Origin: Campylobacterales bacterium
GTDB lineage: Bacteria; Campylobacterota_A; Desulfurellia; JAADFJ01
Assembly: GCA_027080125.1 (NCBI GenBank)
Contig: JALWSW010000026.1
Location: 1 to 8,860 of the forward strand
Direction of reading: 5' to 3'
Length of the DNA stretch: 8,860 nucleotides
Shown: positions 1 through 5,814 of the stretch, piece by piece
How the letters are laid out: each line of letters opens with the position of its first letter
Position numbering within the stretch: position 1 is the stretch's first letter
The notes under the pieces: generated by a model
What the model was told of the DNA's origin: nothing
The model's database searches: none
What the model saw: the letters and a program-made list of their open reading frames with translations, nothing else
Position numbers and translations under genes: made by a program

Positions 1-309
1 ATAGTTATTGTGCTTACAAGCTCAGAAATAGAAAAATTGAAAATCGGCATCTTATACGGTACAAATGCGGCAAAAAACGGGTGGCTTGAGGATGTCAGAT
101 TTATACTGTTTGGAAAATCCGAAAAGATAATACTTGATGAACCGGAGCTTCTGAAAAAACTCAACCTCGCTAAAACCGTAGCATGCAGATACATTGCCGA
201 AGAGGAGAAAATCGATAGGCAATTGGCAGAAAAAGGGATAAAAATTGAATATATAGGAGAGCTACTTTCAAACTATATCAAACAAGGATATACCCCACTC
301 ACATTTTAA
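1..309 (+). CDS. DsrE-like small protein, 5' end outside window
   Basis: The frame is open from base 1 and ends at TAA 307-309, giving 102 codons. The GTG at base 10 is unlikely to be the true start, because the codons before it (I-V-I) complete the hydrophobic first beta strand, reading IVIVLTSSE. The gene therefore probably begins just left of the window. The overall pattern fits small DsrE/DsrF-like proteins: strand 1, a helix ending in the AAKNGW motif, strand 2 (VRFILFG) followed by SEK, a single cysteine in TVACRY (codon 62), and the C-terminal ending GYTPLTF. DsrE-fold proteins often take part in sulfur transfer, but many members have no known role. The gene converges on the aor operon, with 9 bp between the two stop codons. 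The family call rests on recalled sequence patterns and the function is unknown. Confidence 0.6.
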   Translation: MVIVLTSSEIEKLKIGILYGTNAAKNGWLEDVRFILFGKSEKIILDEPELLKKLNLAKTVACRYIAEEEKIDRQLAEKGIKIEYIGELLSNYIKQGYTPLTF

Positions 310-336
310 CCGGTAGCGCTATCCGCCTCCTACCGG
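310..336. terminator. Inverted repeat between convergent genes, possible bidirectional terminator
   Basis: CCGGTAG (310-316) and CTACCGG (330-336) form a perfect 7-bp inverted repeat with a 13-nt loop. The right half lies inside the last codons of the minus-strand moaD-like gene. A second, mutually exclusive hairpin, CCTCC (326-330) with GGAGG (335-339), shares the right arm. Neither side has a real T-run, so this is not a textbook intrinsic terminator. Its position between two converging genes is the main reason to list it. Confidence 0.3.
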
Positions 337-549
337 AGGGAATATGCTTACGGTGTCTTTATCGCATAGACCGTAATTCATATTTCCTTCTATGCTTTTG
401 CCGTTGACAAGAACTATCCTGGTTAGCTCCTCAGGAAGCTCTACCTGTTTAAACAGATCGGCAATCGTCGAGCCCTCAGGCAGCCTGCAAGCGGACTCTT
501 TTCCGAACCGGTTTCTCAAATCGGCAAAAAATTTAACCTTTATATTCAT
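319..549 (-). CDS. moaD: MoaD/ThiS-family sulfur carrier protein
   Basis: This is a 76-residue protein with the ubiquitin-like pattern of MoaD: a first strand MNIKVKFFADLR, a central LPEGSTIADLF segment, a VLVNGK turn, DKDTVSIFPP, and a C-terminal Gly-Gly-Gly. In this family the C-terminal glycine is adenylated and thiocarboxylated, and it donates sulfur to make the dithiolene of molybdopterin, which binds Mo or W. The frame is open further upstream to 609. The ATG at 549 is preferred because family similarity starts there and it overlaps the upstream flavoprotein gene by only 17 bp. The ribosome-binding site is weak. It is the last gene of the aor operon, which suggests a sulfur carrier co-expressed for the tungsten cofactor of the AOR. 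A MoaD-like gene also accompanies the AOR operon in Aromatoleum (recalled). No other pterin-synthesis or tungstate-uptake gene is in the window. Confidence 0.88.
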   Translation of the reverse strand: MNIKVKFFADLRNRFGKESACRLPEGSTIADLFKQVELPEELTRIVLVNGKSIEGNMNYGLCDKDTVSIFPPVGGG

Positions 550-1771
550 GTCCGGCAAAATGGTTTGATAACAAAAAAGCCTCTGCAAATTTTGTCGGAT
601 TATCAGCAATTCTATTTCCTACGGTTTTGCTCTGCATTATCAAGCCTTTAAGCATTCCGATTCTGCTGTTATCTCCCACCAAACAAGCTCCGACCGGTTT
701 GCCATCTTCTATCCAGAACTGCACAAAACGTCCTTTTGAGGCATCTTTCCATTTGATAATTTCGGTATCTTTATCAATTTTTCCAAAACTCGCAGCGCTC
801 ATACTGCCGAATGTAACCGTATTGTAAAGCAATCCGCCGGGATATTCAATATCACAGCCAGCCATATTAAACCCGGCTGCACGCCCCTGCTCAACCGCTT
901 CAGGCCAGGTTGGATACACCTTGCTGACGTCTTGATTCAGTGAAATTACCTGCGCTATATCCCCTGATGCAAAAACCGATTTGTCGCTGGCTCTCATATT
1001 TTTATCTACAACTACACCCCTATCGGTCTTTATGCCGGAGCCATTCAAGAAATCGATATTGGGTTTCACGCCCACTGCAGCAATTGCCATATCAGTGGTT
1101 ATTCTTCTGCCCTGACTGGTCACAACCGTGATTTTGTCCGCAGCTTCTTCAATCTCTTTTATGGCATCACCTGTAAGAAGATTGACCCCTTCATCCTCCA
1201 GTGCCTTTTCAAAAATCAAAGCTGCCTCAGGCGGAAGCATCCTCGGAAGAATTGTGTCAAACTTTTCGATAATCGTAATCTTTTTTCCTATCTTATGCAA
1301 AGCATTTGCAAAGATCATACCGATAAAACCGGAACCTATGATAATCAGCTCATCAATCTTTGCCAGTTGTTCCTTAAATCGCCTGACATCATCAAAATCC
1401 CACAAACTCACAATCCTCTCAAACAATGCCCACCGGTTAATCGGGGTAGAACCGGTCGCAATAAGCAGCTTATCGTATCCAACCGCTTCGCCATCGGCAA
1501 ATTCGACATACCTTTCCTCTGCAAACAGTCTTGCTGCCCTGCGACCGGCAAGCAATTTGGCATTACAGCTTTTTAGAAACAGTTCATTATGCTCATACAA
1601 AGCGTTCTCGTTTATCTCAGAATTAAGATAATAGGGAGTCAGCATTCTGCTATAGGGATGAGCGTCTGAGAAAGCAACATATATCTCGCTTTCAGGTGCT
1701 TTTTCTCTTATGGCTTTGGCTGCTGCAAGACCGCTTGCCCCGGCTCCAAGTATAAGATATCTTTCAGCCAT
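533..1771 (-). CDS. aorC: FAD-dependent pyridine nucleotide oxidoreductase, AorC-like subunit
   Basis: A 412-residue flavoprotein with two Rossmann folds. The FAD site shows GAGASG at residues 9-14, ATGSTP at 105-110 and FASGDIA at 267-273. The pyridine nucleotide site shows GSGFIG at 146-151, and its second strand ends in acidic E169, which usually favours NADH over NADPH. The C-terminal 95 or so residues resemble the small domain of NirB-type and rubredoxin-reductase-like enzymes. There is no CxxxxC redox disulfide, so it is not a lipoamide or thioredoxin reductase type. Its ATG lies 3 bp after the aorB stop, and its end overlaps moaD by 17 bp. In Aromatoleum AOR the corresponding subunit couples the Fe-S chain to NAD+. 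That role is inferred here from operon position and size (about 45 kDa). The ribosome-binding site is weak (AGAG inside the aorB end), consistent with coupled translation. Confidence 0.87.
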   Translation of the reverse strand: MAERYLILGAGASGLAAAKAIREKAPESEIYVAFSDAHPYSRMLTPYYLNSEINENALYEHNELFLKSCNAKLLAGRRAARLFAEERYVEFADGEAVGYDKLLIATGSTPINRWALFERIVSLWDFDDVRRFKEQLAKIDELIIIGSGFIGMIFANALHKIGKKITIIEKFDTILPRMLPPEAALIFEKALEDEGVNLLTGDAIKEIEEAADKITVVTSQGRRITTDMAIAAVGVKPNIDFLNGSGIKTDRGVVVDKNMRASDKSVFASGDIAQVISLNQDVSKVYPTWPEAVEQGRAAGFNMAGCDIEYPGGLLYNTVTFGSMSAASFGKIDKDTEIIKWKDASKGRFVQFWIEDGKPVGACLVGDNSRIGMLKGLIMQSKTVGNRIADNPTKFAEAFLLSNHFAGHEYKG

Positions 1772-1774
1772 ATA

Positions 1775-3616
1775 TTACAAATCAAGCTCTTTCAGCTTTG
1801 CCTCAGTCGGGGTAGCACTGCTATCCCAGCCTCGCAATTTATAATACTCCGGAAGCATTTCAGAAAGCCTGTTTACCATCCCTTTTGTAGGACCTTCGGG
1901 TATCTTTCCTTCCAGTATCCGTTTCGGAAGCGTATCCTCTGAGCCAGAAATACCGGCTTCAAGGTTATAAAGATGCTCCATATTCCAGATTCTTTCGCCA
2001 ATCTTCAGCGCATCGTCAACCGAATAATTGCTTCCGGTTGCAGAGTTAATCATAGGGACAATTTCAGGAAGCCCGATGGCAAAAGTGGAAAAAACACAAA
2101 GCCCGCTGCTGTCAACAACACCTGTTGCATCCTGAAACAGCTTCGTGAGAGCGGCTTTTCCTTCCGTGGCTGCCGGATCGGTTTTCTCGGGTATCCCCAT
2201 AATCTCAGATGCAATCGTATATCCCCTGAGATGATCGGCGCCTCTGTTGTTTGTGGCATAAGCCAGTCCGATACCCTGAACCGATCTCGGGTCATAGGCG
2301 GGAAACTCCTGTTTTTTCACACCCATAAAGAATTCAGGATGTCCGAACCGTTTTGAAAGCCTATACGCCCCTTCGGCAAGATAATCTCCAAAGCCCTCTC
2401 TGTAGCCTGTTGCATAAGCCATCTTAACAAGCGCCTCAGCATTGCCAAAAGCAAGATTCATTCCTGCGGTCTTCTCATCTATGGCACCGGTATCATATAG
2501 CTCCATAGCACAAGCAAGCGTTGCTCCGTATGAAATCGGGTCCATTCCAAGATCATTGCAAAGCCAGTTTGCCTTTATCAGGGCATCTATATCATCAACC
2601 CCGCACAACGGTGCCATTGCCCAGGTATTCTCATATTCAGGACCCTCGCCCGCATTTTTCCAGTTTCTTGAACTAGTGCTCACTATATATTGCTCTGATG
2701 CTTCATCGGGAAGCTTTGTAACCCTGCCGCAGGCAATTGTGCAGGCAAAGCACGCCTTATTTGCAACAAGTCTCGTGTCGGCCAAGGTTTCTCCACTCAC
2801 CTTCTCCGCATTCTCAAATTGAGCCTTTCTGAAATTATATGCCGGAAGACCGCCGTATTCATTCATAACATTTACCAAAACCGCGGTTCCATAAGCAGGA
2901 AGCGCCTTTCCGGTTACAGGTGAATCCTTCAATATCTCTTTTGATCTGTTTATATCTTCAAAAAATTGCGTCGGATTATTTACTCCTATTCCTTTTGTGC
3001 CTCGCACCACCACGGCTTTCAGTTTTTTCGAACCCATAACGGCTCCGACTCCGCTCCTGCCTGCGGCTCTATGTTTTTCATTCACAATACAACTGAAAAG
3101 AACCTTGTTTTCACCCGCCGGCCCGATAGCAGCAACCTTAGCTTCGCTGTCACCTTCAGCAGATTTTAAAAGCTCTTCGGTCTCCCAAACGCCTTTTCCC
3201 CAAACCTCAGAGGCGTCTTTCAGAGCAACCTCATCATTATATATGGATAGATAAACCGGTTTCTCGGCTGCTCCCTCAAAGATTATCATATCATAACCTG
3301 CAAATTTCAGTTCAGAACCGAAATAACCGCCCGAATTTGAGCATGCAACAGCTCCTGTTAACGGACTTTTGGTCACAATCATATAGCGCGCTCCGGTTGG
3401 AGCCGGAGTTCCGGTCAAAGGACCGGTTACAAAAATCAGCTTATTTTCTTTGGAAAGCGCGTCAATTTTAGGATCGGTTTCAGCCACAAGATATTTTGTT
3501 GCCAAGCCTCTTCCGCCTATGAATTTATTTTGCCAGTCTTGATTAATCTTCTCGATTTTTATAGAACCATCAGAAAGATTAACCCTCAACAATCTGTTTG
3601 TATATGAACTGCTCAT
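1775..3616 (-). CDS. aorB: Tungsten-dependent aldehyde:ferredoxin oxidoreductase, catalytic subunit
   Basis: A 613-residue enzyme, close to the roughly 605 usual for the AOR family. It would oxidise aldehydes to carboxylic acids in the cytoplasm, with tungsten held by two pterins. The 4Fe-4S ligands are C289, C292 and C296 (CFACTIAC) plus C507 in DSSGLC (502-507). Pterin-contact segments include TGAR (74-77), SNSGG (93-97) and GVGAVMGSKKLKA (189-201). GPEYE (325-329) and D461-H462 match the positions of the catalytic Glu and His of Pyrococcus AOR, as I recall them. The C-terminal YYKLRGWD...PT..KL.EL pattern is typical of the family. The ATG at 3616 is chosen over a longer start at 3664 because AAGGAGG sits 7 nt before it and it overlaps the aorA stop as ATGA. 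BamB-type benzoyl-CoA reductase was considered, but the N-terminal and metal-site motifs read as true AOR. The substrate cannot be read from the sequence. Confidence 0.95.
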   Translation of the reverse strand: MSSSYTNRLLRVNLSDGSIKIEKINQDWQNKFIGGRGLATKYLVAETDPKIDALSKENKLIFVTGPLTGTPAPTGARYMIVTKSPLTGAVACSNSGGYFGSELKFAGYDMIIFEGAAEKPVYLSIYNDEVALKDASEVWGKGVWETEELLKSAEGDSEAKVAAIGPAGENKVLFSCIVNEKHRAAGRSGVGAVMGSKKLKAVVVRGTKGIGVNNPTQFFEDINRSKEILKDSPVTGKALPAYGTAVLVNVMNEYGGLPAYNFRKAQFENAEKVSGETLADTRLVANKACFACTIACGRVTKLPDEASEQYIVSTSSRNWKNAGEGPEYENTWAMAPLCGVDDIDALIKANWLCNDLGMDPISYGATLACAMELYDTGAIDEKTAGMNLAFGNAEALVKMAYATGYREGFGDYLAEGAYRLSKRFGHPEFFMGVKKQEFPAYDPRSVQGIGLAYATNNRGADHLRGYTIASEIMGIPEKTDPAATEGKAALTKLFQDATGVVDSSGLCVFSTFAIGLPEIVPMINSATGSNYSVDDALKIGERIWNMEHLYNLEAGISGSEDTLPKRILEGKIPEGPTKGMVNRLSEMLPEYYKLRGWDSSATPTEAKLKELDL

Positions 3617-4098
3617 AGACTTGCCTCCTTGACGCTGTAAGCATCTGTCAATTTCAATGCCCACTGACTCATCCTGGAAGTAGATGATGTATCAACATCC
3701 CCGTAAGTTATTGCACCGGTCGGACAATTGGCAACGCAGGACGGATCACCATCGCATAAATCGCATTTATATACCTTTCCGGTTGCGCTATCAAAGCTGA
3801 TGGTTCCGAACGGACACGCTATCGTACAGACCCTGCATCCTACGCAACGATCCTTATCGACAACCTTGGCTTTTGTTTTAGCATCGATCGAAATAGCGGA
3901 AACCGGGCAGGAATTCATGCACCAGGCCTCATCGCATTGAAAGCAGGTGTATGGCACATATCTTGCAATTGTGTCAAAAACAAAAGCCTTGATAGCCGAT
4001 TTTGCCGGATTGAAACTACCGGTTAAGTGCCACGAACAGGCAAGCTCACACTGCCTGCAGGCGGTGCATTTTGATATATCAACCCTTAACGTCTTCAT
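3613..4098 (-). CDS. aorA: Four-cluster [4Fe-4S] ferredoxin subunit, AorA-like
   Basis: A 161-residue iron-sulfur protein of the HycB/DmsB type, with sixteen cysteines in four groups: C11-C14-C17-C21, C52-C55-C60-C64, C85-C88-C91-C95 and C112-C115-C121-C125. The second and fourth groups have the longer x4 or x5 spacing usual for such subunits. It should carry electrons between the tungsten enzyme and the flavoprotein. After the last cluster comes a tail (residues 134-161) rich in Ser/Thr and then helical in character. In the Aromatoleum enzyme AorA polymerises into filaments, so this tail deserves attention. The ATG at 4098 is preferred to GTG 4104 because AGGGGG lies 5 nt before it. The stop TGA overlaps the aorB ATG, indicating coupled translation. 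No signal peptide or twin-arginine motif is present, so it is cytoplasmic. It is the first gene of the aor operon. Confidence 0.9.
   Translation of the reverse strand: MKTLRVDISKCTACRQCELACSWHLTGSFNPAKSAIKAFVFDTIARYVPYTCFQCDEAWCMNSCPVSAISIDAKTKAKVVDKDRCVGCRVCTIACPFGTISFDSATGKVYKCDLCDGDPSCVANCPTGAITYGDVDTSSTSRMSQWALKLTDAYSVKEASL
3624..3630 (-). promoter_or_regulatory. Shine-Dalgarno site deciding the aorB start
   Basis: On the minus strand AAGGAGG lies 7 nt before ATG 3616, inside the last codons of aorA. It is the strongest ribosome-binding site in the window. It rules out the upstream in-frame start at 3664, which would add 16 residues lacking AOR-family character. Confidence 0.85.
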
Positions 4099-4152
4099 AC
4101 ACACCCCCTAAAGATGAGATAACAGTATTGCGAATTTTTAGAAACTAAATTT

Positions 4153-4181
4153 ATTTTATAACGCTTGATTAATTTTGTCAA
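4153..4181 (-). promoter_or_regulatory. Sigma-70-type promoter for the aor operon
   Basis: Read on the minus strand, a perfect TTGACA (4181-4176) is followed 17 nt later by TAAAAT (4158-4153). An overlapping TATAAA at 15-nt spacing is the alternative -10. Transcription would start near 4146, giving a leader of about 48 nt before the aorA ATG at 4098. No terminator is visible between this promoter and the tRNA upstream. Confidence 0.7.
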
Positions 4182-4229
4182 GAAAGTTACGAAAATGTTA
4201 CTCAACAAAACAACTTTCTGAATTGAAAG
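4181..4229. promoter_or_regulatory. Cluster of AACTTTC/GAAAGTT half-sites upstream of the aor promoter
   Basis: AGAAAGTT (4181-4188), touching the -35 element, is the exact inverse of AACTTTCT (4212-4219). A further GAAAG (4225-4229) forms a compact CTTTC-N6-GAAAG dyad with the middle copy. Such an arrangement upstream of and abutting a -35 box could bind a regulator. No regulator gene is in the window and the DNA is A+T-rich, so chance occurrence is possible. Confidence 0.3.
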
Positions 4230-4286
4230 AATTAGAACCCACCTTCTGCAATATATCAAAATTAACAAGAATATTATAACAAAATA

Positions 4287-4363
4287 TGGTGCGCCCGGAG
4301 GGATTCGAACCCCCAACCGGCGGATCCGAAGTCCGCTGCTCTATCCAATTGAGCCACAGGCGC
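4287..4363 (-). tRNA. tRNA-Arg (anticodon TCG)
   Basis: The minus strand folds as a complete 77-nt cloverleaf. The acceptor stem GCGCCTG pairs with CGGGCGC (one G-T wobble), followed by discriminator A and an encoded CCA (4289-4287). The D-arm segment contains GGCTCAATTGGATAGAGC. The anticodon stem GCGGA/TCCGC encloses loop CTTCGGA, giving anticodon TCG at 4329-4327. The T-arm has GGTTCGAATCC. TCG reads arginine CGA and, with wobble modification, other CGN codons. It lies upstream of and in the same direction as the aor operon, with 188 bp between the tRNA 3' end and the aorA ATG. Confidence 0.96.
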
Positions 4364-4388
4364 ATTTAAAATTGGCCAGTCTTACACA

Positions 4389-4416
4389 TATTTATCATCT
4401 TTGTCCTTTTTGTCAA
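4389..4416 (-). promoter_or_regulatory. Putative promoter of the tRNA-Arg gene
   Basis: A perfect minus-strand TTGACA (4416-4411) lies 16 nt from an imperfect -10 (TAAATA, 4394-4389, within TGATAAATATG). Transcription would start near 4382, about 19 nt before the mature tRNA 5' end. The -35 is convincing; the exact -10 is not. Confidence 0.5.
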
Positions 4417-4443
4417 CATTCTCTATTTTTGTAAAAATTGCTA

Positions 4444-4471
4444 TTGACAGCAAAAATTATCCGTATAGAAT
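4444..4471 (+). promoter_or_regulatory. Sigma-70-type promoter for the liv operon
   Basis: A perfect TTGACA (4444-4449) and TAGAAT (4466-4471, five of six consensus bases) are separated by 16 nt. The predicted start near 4478 gives a leader of about 105 nt before livK, long for a simple operon. It runs divergently from the tRNA promoter, with the two -35 boxes about 27 bp apart. Confidence 0.65.
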
Positions 4472-4474
4472 AAA

Positions 4475-4549
4475 CTTGTCTTAATATCAAACTATTAGGA
4501 AAATATTTAATAAGGGGGTGAACAGACAAGCTTAGGTTTGGTTTGATAT
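4475..4549 (+). promoter_or_regulatory. Structured leader of livK with crossing inverted repeats
   Basis: ATATCAAAC (4484-4492) and GTTTGATAT (4541-4549) are perfect 9-bp complements enclosing 48 nt. CTTGTC (4475-4480) is complementary to GACAAG (4525-4530), so the two helices cross and could form a pseudoknot or alternative folds. A purine block AAGGGGGT (4512-4519) lies inside and is repeated at the real livK ribosome-binding site (4571-4578). I do not recognise a known riboswitch class. Confidence 0.3.
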
Positions 4550-4582
4550 AAAAAAATAAACAAAAAAAGAAAGGGGGTATTT

Positions 4583-5761
4583 ATGTCTAAAATTTTCAAA
4601 AACGGTTTATTAGTTTTTGCTGCGATCATTTTAAGCAGTTTGATTTTCGCCACAAACGGCTACAGCAAGAAAAAACCTTATGTGTTGGGGGCAGATTTTT
4701 CAATCACTGGCAGGGCTTCGTTTTTGGGCGATCCTGAAGCCAAAACAGTTACATTATTGGTTGACCAGATTAATAAAAAAGGTGGAATCAACGGACATCC
4801 GCTGAAGGTTATTATGTATGACGATGAGAGCAACACGACAAAAGCAAGGCTTAATTTTGAACGTCTTATAAAAAAAGACCATGTGATAGCTCTGTTTGGT
4901 CCCTCGCTGTCGGGAATATCTCTCGCGGTCATAGATCTTGCAAAACGGTATAGAATTCCTCTCATATCATGTGCGGCAAGTTATAAAATAGTGGTAAACC
5001 CAAGAACCGGAAAAGCCAGGAAGTGGGTTTTTAAAACTCCGCAATCCGATTCTATGGCTGTTGAGAAGATATACGAGTTTATGAAAAAGAAGGGAATTCA
5101 CAAAATTGCAATTATTACGATAACAACCGGCTTCGGAGCAAGCGGCAGAAGTCAGCTTTTAAAATATGCTCCGAAATATGACATAAAGATTGTAGCTGAT
5201 GAAAAATATGGACCGAAAGATACTGATATGAGCGTTCAGCTTACAAAGATCAAAGGAAGCGGGGCTCAAGCTCTTGTAAACTGGTCTATAGGACCATCGC
5301 AGGTTATTGTCACAAGACAATGGAAACAACTCGGGCTTTCAAAACAGATGTTGCTTTTCCAGAGTCACGGTTTCGGAAGCAAAAGAAATATCAAACTTGC
5401 AGAAGGAGCTGCCGAGGGTGTTTATCTGCCTCTGGGAAAAGTAAATATAGGAAGGATACTTCCTGCAAGTGATCCTCAAAAGAAACCTATAATGGCATAT
5501 ATCAGAAGTTATGAAAAACGATATCATCAGCCGATTTCCTCCTTCGGCGGACATGCTTACGATGCGCTTACGCTTCTTGTGGATGCTCTTAAAGCCGTAG
5601 GTCCAAACAGAGCAAAGATAAGAAACTATCTTGAGCACAAAAAAGGTTATATTGGTATGCACGGAATCTTTAACTTTTCACCTACAGATCATAACGGTCT
5701 GACCAAAGACGCGTTCGAAATGGTCGTCGTTAAAAACGGTGATTGGGCAATTGCACATTAA
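4583..5761 (+). CDS. livK: LivK-type periplasmic substrate-binding protein
   Basis: A 392-residue type I periplasmic binding protein of the branched-chain amino-acid family (Peripla_BP_6). A Sec signal peptide is clear: K3 and K6, a hydrophobic core at about residues 8-22, and a likely cut near S28 before KKKPYVLG. No lipobox cysteine is present, so it should be soluble in the periplasm. Family landmarks are an opening strand with SITGRASFLG (40-49), INKKGGINGHPL (63-74), the FGPSLSG segment (105-111) and FGGHAYDA (321-328). AAGGGGG ends 5 nt before the ATG. The protein would deliver ligand to LivHM. Family members bind Leu/Ile/Val but also aromatic acids, amides or urea, so the ligand stays open. 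An intrinsic terminator follows directly, which would favour high livK expression relative to the membrane genes. Confidence 0.92.
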   Translation: MSKIFKNGLLVFAAIILSSLIFATNGYSKKKPYVLGADFSITGRASFLGDPEAKTVTLLVDQINKKGGINGHPLKVIMYDDESNTTKARLNFERLIKKDHVIALFGPSLSGISLAVIDLAKRYRIPLISCAASYKIVVNPRTGKARKWVFKTPQSDSMAVEKIYEFMKKKGIHKIAIITITTGFGASGRSQLLKYAPKYDIKIVADEKYGPKDTDMSVQLTKIKGSGAQALVNWSIGPSQVIVTRQWKQLGLSKQMLLFQSHGFGSKRNIKLAEGAAEGVYLPLGKVNIGRILPASDPQKKPIMAYIRSYEKRYHQPISSFGGHAYDALTLLVDALKAVGPNRAKIRNYLEHKKGYIGMHGIFNFSPTDHNGLTKDAFEMVVVKNGDWAIAH

Positions 5762-5767
5762 AAACAT

Positions 5768-5792
5768 AAGCGGGGAGCTCTCCCCGCTTTTT
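5768..5792 (+). terminator. Intrinsic terminator between livK and livH
   Basis: A perfect 9-bp stem (5768-5776 with 5781-5789, core GCGGGGA/TCCCCGC) with the 4-nt loop GCTC is followed by a five-T run (5788-5792). It starts 7 bp after the livK stop. The hairpin lies inside an otherwise co-directional operon, so it most likely acts as a partial terminator that lowers transcription of livHMGF. Confidence 0.88.
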
Positions 5793-5814
5793 AAATAATT
5801 TAATCAATTTAACT

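Noticed and set aside
1128..1631. 167-codon plus-strand open frame opposite aorC
   Set aside because: It lies wholly antisense to a well-supported flavoprotein gene and its Ser/Ile-rich translation has no family character.
2442..2822. 126-codon plus-strand open frame opposite aorB
   Set aside because: It is antisense to AOR coding sequence that carries the conserved Fe-S cysteines, and it shows no motif of its own.
1775..3616. BamB-type benzoyl-CoA reductase as identity of the AOR-family protein
   Set aside because: The N-terminal pattern, GPEYE segment and C-terminal YYKLRGWD motif match true AOR, and no other bam-type subunit gene is adjacent.
4273..4278. TATAAT on the minus strand just downstream of the tRNA
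   Set aside because: No -35 element exists at proper spacing (it would fall in the tRNA T-arm), and a better promoter lies 95 bp closer to aorA.
4095..4316. 73-codon minus-strand open frame covering part of the tRNA
   Set aside because: Its first codons are the 3' half of the tRNA-Arg and the rest crosses the aor promoter region; the protein has no recognisable features.
4287..4363. tRNA-Arg as an integration site for a mobile element
   Set aside because: tRNA 3' ends are common attachment sites, but no integrase gene and no direct repeat of the tRNA end could be seen, and the flanking operons look like ordinary metabolism.
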